Positions 1-9,467 of a stretch of DNA of 64,000 nt are shown here, in pieces; the stretch's first letter is position 1, and each line of letters begins with the position of its first letter. The DNA is from Poindextera sp963706385. Its GTDB lineage: Bacteria > Pseudomonadota > Alphaproteobacteria > Caulobacterales > Caulobacteraceae. The position numbers and the translations under genes were made by a program. The stretch spans positions 2,728,001-2,792,000 of the forward strand of contig OY970153.1 of NCBI GenBank assembly GCA_963706385.1. The letters run 5' to 3'. The notes below the pieces were generated by a model. It was not told the DNA's origin. It did not search any database and saw nothing but the letters and a program-made list of their open reading frames with translations.

Positions 1-1
1 G

Positions 2-355
2 GCCGAGATCCGCGGGGAGCCGGTCACCTGCGATCGGCCTGACGAGATCACCAAACGCGGCTTGGCCGGCGACCCGCTCGCCCGAGCCACGCTCGGCCGG
101 TTCTGCGCCATGCTGGGCTCGGTCGCCGGCGATTTCGCGCTGGCGTTCGGCGCCCGGCGCGGGGTCTATATCGCCGGCGGCATCGCACCGGCTATTCTGG
201 ATGTTCTCGAGTCGAGCGAATTTCGCCGGCGGTTCGAAGCCAAGGGGCGCATGAGTGACTACATGAAGGCCATTCCAACCCTGGTGGTGATCGCCGCCCA
301 CGCGGCCCTGACGGGCGCCGCGAGCCTCCTGCCGGAACTGGAGGCGGCGGCGTGA
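2..355 (+). CDS. glk: Glucokinase, C-terminal part (cut by window start)
   Basis: Only the last 117 residues are in the window; the frame is open from base 2 and the start lies upstream. The segment with RRGVYIAGGIAP followed by SSEFRRRFEAKGRMSDYM matches the C-terminal part of bacterial glucokinases of the ROK-unrelated Glk family, which phosphorylate glucose to glucose-6-phosphate in the cytoplasm. The stop TGA overlaps the GTG start of the pyruvate kinase gene in a GTGA junction, so the two are probably translationally coupled. Family assignment is from recognised motifs; substrate is inferred. Confidence 0.8.
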   Translation, partial: AEIRGEPVTCDRPDEITKRGLAGDPLARATLGRFCAMLGSVAGDFALAFGARRGVYIAGGIAPAILDVLESSEFRRRFEAKGRMSDYMKAIPTLVVIAAHAALTGAASLLPELEAAA

Positions 356-1800
356 TCCGTGTGCGGCACGCCCGGATCGTCGCCACGCTCGGCCCGTCCA
401 GCCGCGCGCCGGACACGGTGCTGGCCCTGGCCACGGCCGGGGCGGACGTCTTCCGCCTGAACTTCAGCCACGGAGTCCACGACGATCATGCCGCGGCCCT
501 GGCGGCGGTGCGCGCGGCGGAAGCGCGGGTCGATCGGCCGCTGGCGGTGCTCGCCGATCTGCAGGGACCGAAGTTCCGCATCGGGGTGTTCAAGGCCGGT
601 GAGGTCAAGATCACCCCCGGTCAGTCTATCCGGCTGGATCTCGCTCCGCTCGCCGGCGACGTCCGCCGCGTCAGTCTCCCCCATCCTGAACTGTTCGAAG
701 TCCTGCGGCCGGGATCGGTGCTGCTGCTGGACGACGGCAAGGTGCGGCTCAAGGTGAGCGAATGCGGCGCCGATTTCGCCGACGCCGACGTGATCCAGGG
801 CGAGCGGCTGGCCGATCACAAGGGCGTCTCCCTGCCGGGCGTGGTGATCCCGCTTTCGCCCTTGACGCCAAAGGACCGCGAGGATCTGGCCTTCGCCCTG
901 CGCATCGGGGTCGACTGGGTGGCCCTTTCCTTTGTCCAGCGCGCGGCGGACATGGCCGAGCTGCGCCGCCTGGTCTCCGGCCGCGCCGCGGTGTTGGCCA
1001 AGATCGAAAAGCCGGCCGCCTTGCGCGATCTCGGCGCGGTGCTCGACCAGTGCGACGGGGTGATGGTGGCGCGCGGCGACCTGGGCGTCGAGCTTGAGCC
1101 CGAAGAGGTGCCGGTGGCCCAGAAGGTGATCATCCGCGCCGCCCGCCGCCGCGGCCTGCCGGTGATCGTCGCCACCCAAATGCTCGAATCGATGATCACG
1201 GCGCCCACTCCGACCCGGGCCGAGGCCTCGGACGTGGCCAACGCTGTCTACGAGGGCGCCGATGCGATGATGCTGTCGGCCGAGACCGCCGCCGGGGCCT
1301 TTCCGGTCGAGGCGGTGACGATGATGAACCGGATCATCGAGCGGGTGGAGCGCGATCCAAGTTGGCCGGAGCTGATGGGCGCCGAGCAGGGCGGGCTCGA
1401 GGACGAAGACGCGGACGCCCTGGTCGCCGCAGCGCGCCGAGCCGCGGAATCCGGCTCGATGGCCTGTCTGGTGGCCTTCACCACCACCGGGGTCACCGCT
1501 CAGCGGTTGGCCCGCGAGCGGCCGTTGCAGCCGGTGCTGGCCTTGGCCCCCAACCTGAACGTCGCGCGCAAGCTAGCTTTGGTCTGGGGTCTGGAACCAA
1601 GGTTGGCCGAACAGCCGAAGGGCTTGGATCACCTCACGCGCGGCGCGGCTCTGATGGTCGCCGATCTCGGCCTGGCCCCGCCCAACGGACGCATCCTGAT
1701 CCTGGCCGGCACCCCGTTCGGCACGCCGGGCGCGGCTAATTTGCTCAGGCTGGCCCACGCGCCGGCCGCCCGTCAGTCCGCCGGGAGCCAGGCTTCATGA
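352..1800 (+). CDS. pyk: Pyruvate kinase
   Basis: A 482-residue protein of normal length for bacterial pyruvate kinase, which converts phosphoenolpyruvate and ADP to pyruvate and ATP. Visible family signatures are the N-terminal RIVATLGPSSR and FRLNFSHG, the active-site lysine segment VLAKIEKPAALRDL, the metal/substrate motif MVARGDLGVELEPEEV, and the ATQMLESMI segment. Start is GTG at 352, overlapping the glucokinase stop; the stop overlaps the phoR ATG (ATGA). Together glk and pyk form a small glycolytic pair, with phoR translationally coupled downstream. Confidence 0.95.
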   Translation: MIRVRHARIVATLGPSSRAPDTVLALATAGADVFRLNFSHGVHDDHAAALAAVRAAEARVDRPLAVLADLQGPKFRIGVFKAGEVKITPGQSIRLDLAPLAGDVRRVSLPHPELFEVLRPGSVLLLDDGKVRLKVSECGADFADADVIQGERLADHKGVSLPGVVIPLSPLTPKDREDLAFALRIGVDWVALSFVQRAADMAELRRLVSGRAAVLAKIEKPAALRDLGAVLDQCDGVMVARGDLGVELEPEEVPVAQKVIIRAARRRGLPVIVATQMLESMITAPTPTRAEASDVANAVYEGADAMMLSAETAAGAFPVEAVTMMNRIIERVERDPSWPELMGAEQGGLEDEDADALVAAARRAAESGSMACLVAFTTTGVTAQRLARERPLQPVLALAPNLNVARKLALVWGLEPRLAEQPKGLDHLTRGAALMVADLGLAPPNGRILILAGTPFGTPGAANLLRLAHAPAARQSAGSQAS

Positions 1801-2969
1801 CCGAATCAACGCTGACGGCCGTCGAAAGTCCCGTCCCCGAACGCGAACGCCCGGCGTTCGCCGAGATGGTGGAAAGCTTGCCGGACCCGGTGCTGGTCGT
1901 CGCCGCTCGGAACGCGGACGATCCGGCCGACCGCCGGCTGGTGTTCGCCAACGCCGCCGCGCGCGAGCTGTTGCGCATCCAGAGCGAGGGCAGTCCATTG
2001 GTGTCGGCGATCCGCCATCCTCGGGTGCTGGAGGCGGTGGACGAGAGCCTGTTCGGCGGAGAGGCCGGCGAGGCGTCGTGGGAGACAGGCGGCGCCCAGG
2101 ACCGGTTCTGGCGGGTGCTGACCCGGCCCTTGGCCGACGGCGCCGACGGCGCGCGGCTGGCGCTGGTGGCGCTGCGCGACGAGACCGATTCGCGCCGCAA
2201 CGAGCGGATGCGCGCCGACTTCCTGGCCAACGCCAGTCATGAACTGCGCACCCCGCTCGCCTCGCTGACCGGCTTCATCGAAACCCTGCGCGGTCATGCC
2301 CGTGACGACGCGGTGGCCCGGGAGCGGTTCTTGGGGGTGATGGCCACCCAGGCGGCTCGGATGGGGCGGTTGATCGAGGACTTGATGTCCCTGAGTCGGA
2401 TCGAGCTTAACGAGCACATCGCGCCCGAGGGTCGGCTGGACTTGGTGCTGGCGGTGCTCGACGTGATCGACGCCCTGGCGCCCTTGGCGGCCGAGCGGGG
2501 CGTGCGGCTGATCCTCCAAACGGTCGAACGAGGGGTGGCCAACATCGTCGGCGATCGCGACCAGATGCTGCAGGTGGCGCAGAACCTGATTGATAACGCG
2601 GTCAAATACTCGCCGACGGACGGGGTGGTGGAAATCGAGTTGGTCGCGAATCTTTCGGCCGATGCGGCCATCGCCCCGATTCGCGTCGGAGCGGCGCGTC
2701 TGTCGTTGCTGTCACCGGACCTGATGGGCGGCGAGCGGTTCGTGGTCCTGCGCGTCACCGACCACGGCCCCGGCATCGCGCGCGAGCACCTGCCTCGGCT
2801 CTCGGAGCGTTTCTACCGGGTGGAAGGTCAAAAGAGCGGCGAGCGGTTGGGCACGGGCCTCGGCCTGGCGATCGTCAAGCACATCATCAATCGCCACCGC
2901 GGCGGTCTCGCCATCGAGAGCGTCGAGGGCCAAGGAACCACGTTCACGGTTTATCTTCCACAGATGTAA
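1797..2969 (+). CDS. phoR: Phosphate regulon sensor histidine kinase PhoR-like
   Basis: A 390-residue histidine kinase. An N-terminal PAS-like region (about residues 20-130) is followed by a HisKA domain with NASHELRTPLASL, the phospho-acceptor being about His148, and a HATPase domain with QNLIDNAVKYSP, DHGPGI and GTGLGLAIVKHI. It lies just upstream of phoU and phoB, which supports PhoR, the kinase/phosphatase of PhoB in phosphate starvation. I see no hydrophobic segment that could span the membrane at the N-terminus, which is unusual for PhoR. The ATG overlaps the pyk stop by four bases. No pst transporter genes separate it from phoU. Confidence 0.88.
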   Translation: MTESTLTAVESPVPERERPAFAEMVESLPDPVLVVAARNADDPADRRLVFANAAARELLRIQSEGSPLVSAIRHPRVLEAVDESLFGGEAGEASWETGGAQDRFWRVLTRPLADGADGARLALVALRDETDSRRNERMRADFLANASHELRTPLASLTGFIETLRGHARDDAVARERFLGVMATQAARMGRLIEDLMSLSRIELNEHIAPEGRLDLVLAVLDVIDALAPLAAERGVRLILQTVERGVANIVGDRDQMLQVAQNLIDNAVKYSPTDGVVEIELVANLSADAAIAPIRVGAARLSLLSPDLMGGERFVVLRVTDHGPGIAREHLPRLSERFYRVEGQKSGERLGTGLGLAIVKHIINRHRGGLAIESVEGQGTTFTVYLPQM

Positions 2970-2974
2970 TATAA

Positions 2975-2992
2975 CCGTCATAAAACCGTCGC
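2975..2992 (+). promoter_or_regulatory. PHO-box-like PhoB binding site upstream of phoU
   Basis: The sequence CCGTCATAAAACCGTCGC contains two direct CCGTC repeats 11 bases apart separated by an A/T-rich spacer, closely resembling the PhoB box (CTGTCATAAA-type, 11-bp repeat spacing). It sits 84 bases before the chosen phoU start. It would let PhoB activate its own phoU-phoB transcription. Assignment rests on resemblance to the known consensus; binding has not been shown. Confidence 0.65.
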
Positions 2993-3075
2993 ATCGCGAG
3001 TGCAATCGGGCGTCACGCTTGCAGAATCAGCTTCGCTGGATGGGTGGCGTGTTTATTTCAAAGTCTCGGAAATCC

Positions 3076-3795
3076 ATGAACGAGCCCCGGGTGGAGTTGA
3101 GCGGTGATCTGGTGGAGTCCCTGGTCGCGGAGGTCGCCCGCCTTGGCGGTCTGGCCGAGGCGCAGATCGCCGACGGCGTGGACGCCGTCACCCGACGCGA
3201 CGTGCCGCTCGCCCAGGCGGTGATCGCGCGCGACGCCAAGCTGGACGCATTGCAAGCCGACATCGAACGCCGCGCGATCGAACTGATCGCGACCCGCCAG
3301 CCCGTCGGGCGCGCGCTGCGCCGGGCGGTGGCGGCGCTGAAGATCGCCATGAACCTGGAGCGCTGCGGCGACCTGGCGCGCAACATCGCCAAGCGCTCGC
3401 TGGTGCTGAGCGAGAGCGAGCCGCTGACGCCGCTGACCCGCTCGATCGAGCGGATGGGCCGCCTGGTCGTGGGCCGGCTGAAGGAGGTGCTGGACGCCTA
3501 CACCGCCGGCGAGCTCGACAAGGCGGCGGGCGTGTGGGCGCGCGACGAGGAGGTCGACGAGCACTACAACAGCCTGTTCCGCGAGCTGTTGACCTACATG
3601 ATGGGCGATCCGCGGACCATCACGCCGGGCGCGCACCTGCTGTTCATCGCCAAGAACCTCGAACGGATCGGCGACCATGCCACCAACATCGCCGAGATCA
3701 TCCATTTCGAGATCACCGGGGATGTGATGACCGGCGAGCGGCCCAAATGGGACGCCCTGGAGCGGCGGCCGGACCCCTTGAAGGAAGACAGCTGA
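3076..3795 (+). CDS. phoU: Phosphate signalling complex protein PhoU
   Basis: A 239-residue protein consisting of two helical PhoU repeats; the motif LERCGDLARNIAKRS in the first and LERIGDHATNIAEI in the second are the metal-binding signatures of the family. PhoU links the Pst transporter to PhoR and restrains PhoB activity when phosphate is plentiful. The ATG at 3076 (MNEPRVELSGDLVESL) is preferred over the upstream in-frame ATG at 3019, because the extra 19 residues do not look like PhoU. phoB follows after one base. The usual pstCAB genes are missing upstream. Confidence 0.93.
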   Translation: MNEPRVELSGDLVESLVAEVARLGGLAEAQIADGVDAVTRRDVPLAQAVIARDAKLDALQADIERRAIELIATRQPVGRALRRAVAALKIAMNLERCGDLARNIAKRSLVLSESEPLTPLTRSIERMGRLVVGRLKEVLDAYTAGELDKAAGVWARDEEVDEHYNSLFRELLTYMMGDPRTITPGAHLLFIAKNLERIGDHATNIAEIIHFEITGDVMTGERPKWDALERRPDPLKEDS

Positions 3796-3796
3796 C

Positions 3797-4486
3797 ATGA
3801 TCCCCAACGTGCTCGTGGTCGAGGACGAGGACGCGCTTGCGGCTCTGCTCCAGTACAATCTCGACAAGGAGGGCTATCGCGTCACCCTCGCCGCCGACGG
3901 CGAGGAGGCGCTGATGCTGGTCGATGAGCGGGCGCCCGATTTGGTGGTGCTGGACTGGATGCTGCCCAAGGTTTCCGGCGTCGAGGTCTGCCGCCGGCTG
4001 CGCGCCCGGCCGGAGACCCGCAATCTGCCGATCATCATGCTGACGGCCCGCGGCGAGGAGAGCGACCGCATCCGAGGCCTGGACACGGGCGCCGATGACT
4101 ATGTGGTCAAGCCATTCTCGATGAGCGAGCTGGCCGCCCGCATCCGCGCCGTGCTGCGCCGCATCAGGCCCGGCCTGGCCGACGACCGGCTGCAGCTTGG
4201 CGACATCATCGTCGACCGGGTCGCCCACCGGGTGCGGCGCGCCGATCGTGAGATCCACCTTGGGCCGACAGAATTCCGCCTGCTGGACTTTCTGATGCAG
4301 CATCCTGGTCGGGTGTTCAGCCGTGAACAGCTTCTGGACGCCGTCTGGGGCTCGGATGTCTATGTCGAGGCCCGCACCGTCGACGTGCACATCGGTCGCC
4401 TGCGCAAGGCGCTGAACCAATATATCGAGATCGATCCGATCCGCACTGTCCGTTCCGCCGGCTATTCGCTGGAAGCCGACGCCTGA
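3797..4486 (+). CDS. phoB: Phosphate regulon response regulator PhoB
   Basis: A 229-residue OmpR/PhoB-type response regulator. The receiver domain has the acidic pair VVEDED near residues 8-12, phospho-acceptor Asp53 in VLDWMLPK, Thr in MLTARG and Lys in DDYVVKPFS. The C-terminal winged helix contains GPTEFRLLDFLMQHPG and RTVDVHIGRLRKAL, typical of PhoB. It activates phosphate-starvation genes by binding PHO boxes. Start ATG at 3797 is one base after the phoU stop, so the two are cotranscribed. Confidence 0.95.
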   Translation: MIPNVLVVEDEDALAALLQYNLDKEGYRVTLAADGEEALMLVDERAPDLVVLDWMLPKVSGVEVCRRLRARPETRNLPIIMLTARGEESDRIRGLDTGADDYVVKPFSMSELAARIRAVLRRIRPGLADDRLQLGDIIVDRVAHRVRRADREIHLGPTEFRLLDFLMQHPGRVFSREQLLDAVWGSDVYVEARTVDVHIGRLRKALNQYIEIDPIRTVRSAGYSLEADA

Positions 4487-4576
4487 TTCAGGATCTAGTT
4501 CTCCGGGGTCGCCCGAGACGCCATCCGCTCATCCACGCCTTTGCGGGACAAACGGAGTCTGGCCCCATGTCCTAGC

Positions 4577-5065
<489 letters not shown>

Positions 5066-5276
5066 GGCCTGCCTCCAGCCCGCCCGCCGGCCTGCCGATC
5101 ATCGAGACCCAATATCTTGCGTCTCGATCCCTCGTCGGCTCTCCGTTTCCACCAGATATCGTAGACGATCCGTTAATAGACACAATAGGCGCCATCATAT
5201 CTGTCCACAGGAACCACATGTTAAGTCAATTTGTCGCCCCCTTGCGAACGGACGGGGCCGGGTGCACATCAGGACC

Positions 5277-6122
5277 ATGAAGGACATGCCCGAGTTCGCC
5301 GGAAGGGCGGCGAGGCCGCCGGCGCCGCGCGACTACCACGGGGTCAACTGGACCGGCGCGACCACCCTCTACCTCAAGGAAGTGCGGCGCTTCTGGAAGG
5401 TGGGGATGCAGACCGTGATCGCGCCGGTGGTGACCACCGTGCTTTATCTGATGGTCTTCTCGGTCGCGACCCAGGGAGCCAGGCCGCCGGTCGCCGGCGC
5501 GGCCTATCCGCTGTTCATGGGGCCGGGCCTGATCATGATGCAGATCATGAACTCGGCCTTCGCCAACTCCTCCTCGTCGCTGATGCAGGCCAAGATGATG
5601 GGGCTGACCCAGGATTTCCTCACCCCGCCGCTGTCGCCGACCGAACAGGTGGTGGCCTTCGCGCTCGGGGCGGCGACGCGGGGCCTGTTCGTCGGCCTGG
5701 TCAGCGCCCTGTCGGTCTACGCCATCCTGGTGTTCGACAACCATTTGAGCTTTTCCGTCGCCCACTGGTGGGCGGTGATCTATTTCGGCTTCGGCGCCGC
5801 GATGATGATGGGCCTGATCGGCATGGTCACCGGCCTGTGGGCCGAGAAGTTCGACCACCTGGCGGCGGTGACCAACTTCATCGTCATGCCGATGAGCTTT
5901 CTGTCCGGCACCTTCTACACGGTCAGCCGGCTGCATGAGCCGTTCCGCACGATCTCGGGGTACAACCCGTTCTTCTACATGATCTCGGGCTTTCGCTACG
6001 GCTTCATCGGCCAGAGCGACAGCGCGATCGGGGTGGGCGTCGGGGTGATCGCGGCGCTGACCCTGTTGATGGGCGCGATCTGCTGGTGGCTGTTCCAGAC
6101 CGGCTACCGGTTGAAGTCGTAG
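5277..6122 (+). CDS. ABC-2 type transporter permease
   Basis: A 281-residue integral membrane protein with about six hydrophobic segments, starting after a soluble N-terminus (MKDMPEFAGRAARPP). The pattern, TLYLKEVRRFWKVGMQTVIAP then a first membrane helix, and a late MPMSFLSGTFY / YNPFFYMISGFRYG region, is typical of the COG0842 ABC-2 permeases that export drugs or polysaccharide. The ATP-binding subunit normally encoded beside it is not in this window, so the substrate cannot be inferred. ATG at 5277 was chosen because the domain begins there; the open frame extends further upstream without family similarity. Confidence 0.82.
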   Translation: MKDMPEFAGRAARPPAPRDYHGVNWTGATTLYLKEVRRFWKVGMQTVIAPVVTTVLYLMVFSVATQGARPPVAGAAYPLFMGPGLIMMQIMNSAFANSSSSLMQAKMMGLTQDFLTPPLSPTEQVVAFALGAATRGLFVGLVSALSVYAILVFDNHLSFSVAHWWAVIYFGFGAAMMMGLIGMVTGLWAEKFDHLAAVTNFIVMPMSFLSGTFYTVSRLHEPFRTISGYNPFFYMISGFRYGFIGQSDSAIGVGVGVIAALTLLMGAICWWLFQTGYRLKS

Positions 6123-6245
6123 GCTTCGGTTTCCAGCTTCACGACAGTGGCATGGTTGACAGGCCGCTCTCCAATGGCGAAAAGCCTCAGCCTTCCAGTC
6201 CCCGGCCCGGCGGCGCGGGGACGTTCCCGTTTTGGGAGGCCGTCC

Positions 6246-7457
6246 ATGCCTGGACCATCGCCCGCGAGCTCCACCGACCACATTCTGGGCGTCTATAACC
6301 GCGCCCCGTTGGCGTTCGAGCGCGGCGAAGGCTCGCGCCTGTATTCCACCGACGGCGAGGCCTACCTTGATTGCGTCGCCGGCATCGCGGTCGACGCCCT
6401 CGGCCACGCCCACCCCAAGCTGGTGGAGGCGCTGAAGACCCAGGGCGAGAAGCTCTGGCACGTCTCCAACATCTACCGCATCCCCCAGCAGGAGGCGCTG
6501 GCGGCGGCCCTGTGCGAGGCGACCTTCGCCGACGTGGTGTTCTTCACCAATTCCGGCACCGAGGCGGTGGAATGCGCGCTGAAGACGGCGCGGAAACACC
6601 ATGCCGCCAACGGCCGGCCCGAGCGGATCGACGTGATCGGCTTCGAGGGCTCGTTCCATGGGCGCAGCTACGCGGCGGTCAACGCCTCGGGCAATCCGGC
6701 CTATCTCGACGGCTTCGGCCCGCGTCTGCCTGGCTATCTCCAGGCCCCGTTCGGCGATCATGAGGCGCTGAAGGCGCTGTTCGGCCCGACCACCGCGGCG
6801 GTGATCATCGAGCCGGTGCAGGGCGAGGGCGGGGCGCGCACGCTGGACGAACGCCAGCTCACAGCCATGCGCCAGCTGTGCAGCGAGCACGGCGTGCTTT
6901 TGATCTACGACGAGATCCAGTGCGGCCTCGGCCGCACCGGCCGCCTGTTCGCCCACGACTGGGCCGAGGGCGCGCAACCCGACATCATGTGCGTCGCCAA
7001 GGCGCTGGGCGGCGGCTTTCCGGTCGGCGCCTGCCTGGCCACCCACGATGCGGCCAAGGGCATGACCGTCGGCGCCCATGGCTCGACCTATGGCGGCAAT
7101 CCCCTGGCCATGGCGGTGGGGCTCGCGGCGTTCGCCGAGATCGCCAAGCCCGAACTGATGGCCCATGTGCGCGAGGTGGCGGGCTATCTCGGCCAGCAGC
7201 TCGAGGGGCTGAAGGACCGCTATGGCGACATCATCGTCGACATCCGCGGCAAGGGGCTGCTGATCGGGATCAAGCTGATCCCGAACAACCGCGAGTTCAT
7301 GGTGCTGGCGCGCGACGAGAAGCTGCTGATCGCCGGCGGCGGCGAGAACTGCGTGCGGCTGTTGCCGCCGCTGATCCTGACGTTGGACGAGGCGCGCGAG
7401 GCGATCGAGAAGCTGGAGCGGGCCTGCGAGACCGCGCGACGAAAAGCGGCCGCCTGA
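6246..7457 (+). CDS. argD: Acetylornithine aminotransferase
   Basis: A 403-residue class III PLP aminotransferase. It shows FFTNSGTEAVECALK (PLP phosphate binding), LIYDEIQCGLGRTG, the Schiff-base lysine in CVAKALGGGFPVGA, and GSTYGGNPLAMAVG. ArgD converts N-acetylglutamate semialdehyde to N-acetylornithine in arginine synthesis and often also serves lysine synthesis. The in-frame ATG at 6246 (MPGPSPASSTDHILGVYNR) is preferred to an upstream ATG at 6147 because the family begins near this point. argF follows 72 bases downstream in the same direction. Confidence 0.95.
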   Translation: MPGPSPASSTDHILGVYNRAPLAFERGEGSRLYSTDGEAYLDCVAGIAVDALGHAHPKLVEALKTQGEKLWHVSNIYRIPQQEALAAALCEATFADVVFFTNSGTEAVECALKTARKHHAANGRPERIDVIGFEGSFHGRSYAAVNASGNPAYLDGFGPRLPGYLQAPFGDHEALKALFGPTTAAVIIEPVQGEGGARTLDERQLTAMRQLCSEHGVLLIYDEIQCGLGRTGRLFAHDWAEGAQPDIMCVAKALGGGFPVGACLATHDAAKGMTVGAHGSTYGGNPLAMAVGLAAFAEIAKPELMAHVREVAGYLGQQLEGLKDRYGDIIVDIRGKGLLIGIKLIPNNREFMVLARDEKLLIAGGGENCVRLLPPLILTLDEAREAIEKLERACETARRKAAA

Positions 7458-7529
7458 GGGCCTTCCCGCGCCGTATCCCCGCTCGCCGCGCCCGTCGACC
7501 GACCCGGGCGCCCTTTCGGATTTTCTCCG

Positions 7530-8462
7530 ATGACCCAACAGCCTCGTCATTTCATCGACCTCTGGCGCTTCGAGGCCGACGTGCTTCGCGCCCTGCTCGA
7601 GGACGCCAAGGCCCGCAAGGCCGCCCGCCTCGGCTGGCCCAAGGGGGCGGTCGATCCCGACGCGCCCGCCAAGGATCGCACCCTGGCGATGATCTTCGAG
7701 AAGAACTCGACCCGCACCCGCTTCTCGTTCGACGCGGCCATGCGCCAGCTCGGCGGCGACACCATCATCGCCACCGCGGCCGACATGCAGCTCGGCCGCG
7801 GCGAGAGCGTCGAGGACACCGCCAGGGTGCTCTCGCGCATGGTCGATGCGGTGATGATCCGCGCCAACGCGCATGAGACCCTGGAGCGGTTCGCCGCCGC
7901 CGCCAGCGTGCCGGTGATCAACGGGCTCAGCGACGCCGGCCATCCCTGCCAGATCATCGCCGACCTGCAGGCTTTCGAGGAGCATCGCGGGCCGGTGACC
8001 GGCAAGACCCTGGCCTGGGTCGGCGACGGCAACAACGTCTGCTCCAGCTTCATCCACGTCGCCGGCCAGCTCGGCTTTCGCCTGAGGATCGCCTGCCCGG
8101 ACGCCTACCGGCCCGACCGGGTGGACGTGGCCCGCGCGCTGGCGCGCGGCGCCCAGATCGAGCTGACCGACGACCCGTGCGCGTCGGTCAAGGGCGCGGA
8201 CGCGGTGATCGCCGACACCTTCGTCTCGATGGGCGACCTCGACCACGAGGCGCGCATCGCCGCGCTCTCGCCCTATCAGGTCGACGCGGCCCTGATGGCT
8301 CGCGCCGCGCCGGGCGCGGTGTTCCTGCACTGCCTGCCCGCCCACCGCGGCGAGGAGGTGACCGACGAGGTGCTGGACGGGGCGCAATCCATCGTCTGGG
8401 ACGAGGCGGAGAACCGCATCCACGCCCAGAAGGCGATCCTGGCCTGGTGCCTGGGCCGCTGA
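7530..8462 (+). CDS. argF: Ornithine carbamoyltransferase
   Basis: A 310-residue enzyme of normal OTCase length. The carbamoyl-phosphate motif FEKNSTRTRFSF, the GHPCQIIADLQ segment, and the ornithine-binding HCLPAHRGEEV motif are all intact, so it should form citrulline from ornithine and carbamoyl phosphate. It follows argD and precedes hslO with a 47-base gap, a gene order I associate with Caulobacter relatives. Probably part of an argD-argF-hslO transcription unit. Confidence 0.96.
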   Translation: MTQQPRHFIDLWRFEADVLRALLEDAKARKAARLGWPKGAVDPDAPAKDRTLAMIFEKNSTRTRFSFDAAMRQLGGDTIIATAADMQLGRGESVEDTARVLSRMVDAVMIRANAHETLERFAAAASVPVINGLSDAGHPCQIIADLQAFEEHRGPVTGKTLAWVGDGNNVCSSFIHVAGQLGFRLRIACPDAYRPDRVDVARALARGAQIELTDDPCASVKGADAVIADTFVSMGDLDHEARIAALSPYQVDAALMARAAPGAVFLHCLPAHRGEEVTDEVLDGAQSIVWDEAENRIHAQKAILAWCLGR

Positions 8463-8509
8463 GACGGCGGCGCCCTCGCGCCGGTGATTTCGTCGCCTAT
8501 CTATCGTAG

Positions 8510-9424
8510 ATGCCTTTCGTGACCGACGCTTCCCCCATCGCCGACGATCTCGTCGCCGCCTTCCAGATCGACGGCCAGCCCGTGCGCGGCCGCATCGCGC
8601 GGCTGGGTGGCATGGTCGACGACATCTTGACCCGCCACGCCTATCCCGAGCCGGTGGCCAACCTCTTGGGCGAGGCCTGCGCGCTCGCCGCCCTGGTGGG
8701 GGCCAGCCTGAAGTTCGAGGGCCGGCTGATCCTGCAAGCCCAGGGCGATGGGCCGGTGGCCTATGTGGTCGCCGACTACGACACCACCGGCGCCCTGCGC
8801 GGCTATTGCCGCTATGACGCCGAGCGGGTGGCCGAGGTCTCGGGCGGCTTCGCCCTGCCGGGGGCCAAGACCCTGCTCGGCCAGGGCGTGTTCATCATGA
8901 CCGTCGACCAGGGCGGCGAGATGGAGCGCTACCAGGGCGTCACCCCGATCGAGGGCGAGACCCTGGCCCTGTGCGCCGAGCACTATTTCGCCCAGTCCGA
9001 ACAGGTGCCGACCCGCGTGCGGCTGGCGGTCGGCCAGGTGCGGACCGACGCCGACCCGAGCTGGCGCGCCGGCGGGGTGATCCTCCAGAACGTCGCCGAG
9101 GACGAGGCGCGCGGCTCGACCCATGAGGCCTGGACCACCGCCCAGGCGCTGTTCGAAACCCTGGGCGAGGACGAGCTGGTCGATCCCCGCATCGCCCCCG
9201 AGCGGCTGCTCTACCGCCTGTTCCACGAGGACGGGGTGCGCCTGTTCGCGCCTTCGCCGCTGCGCGCCTTCTGCCGCTGCTCGCGCGAGCGGATCGAGGG
9301 GGTGCTGCGCTCGTTTCCCGCCGGCGAACGGGCCGAGATGGTCGAGGACGACGGGTTGATCCGGGTGACCTGCGAATACTGCTCGCGCACCTACGACATC
9401 GCGCCGGGGTCGATCGAGGGGTGA
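8510..9424 (+). CDS. hslO: Hsp33 redox-regulated chaperone
   Basis: A 304-residue Hsp33. The C-terminal redox switch is complete: CRC at the first zinc-binding pair (FCRCSRERIE) and CEYC at the second, the four cysteines that bind zinc when reduced and form disulfides on oxidation to unlock chaperone activity. The N-terminal domain includes EACALAALVGASLKFEGRL. In relatives the next gene is commonly apaG; here that neighbourhood is interrupted by an insertion sequence. Confidence 0.93.
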   Translation: MPFVTDASPIADDLVAAFQIDGQPVRGRIARLGGMVDDILTRHAYPEPVANLLGEACALAALVGASLKFEGRLILQAQGDGPVAYVVADYDTTGALRGYCRYDAERVAEVSGGFALPGAKTLLGQGVFIMTVDQGGEMERYQGVTPIEGETLALCAEHYFAQSEQVPTRVRLAVGQVRTDADPSWRAGGVILQNVAEDEARGSTHEAWTTAQALFETLGEDELVDPRIAPERLLYRLFHEDGVRLFAPSPLRAFCRCSRERIEGVLRSFPAGERAEMVEDDGLIRVTCEYCSRTYDIAPGSIEG

Positions 9425-9433
9425 GCTGAAAAC

Positions 9434-9456
9434 CCTTCCCCCATCGAGGGGGAAGG
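9434..9456 (+). terminator. Hairpin downstream of hslO
   Basis: CCTTCCCCC and GGGGGAAGG form a perfect 9-bp stem around a 5-base ATCGA loop, ten bases after the hslO stop. No T-run follows, so termination may be weak or Rho-assisted. A very similar hairpin occurs at 61802-61826, indicating a dispersed element rather than a gene-specific terminator. Confidence 0.55.
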
Positions 9457-9467
9457 AGCCTCTCACT

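Noticed and set aside
5226..8423. 1065-residue open frame antisense to the permease, argD and argF
   Set aside because: Shadow of GC-rich codon usage; the three sense genes have clear motifs and the antisense translation is histidine/arginine/glycine-rich with no recognisable domain.
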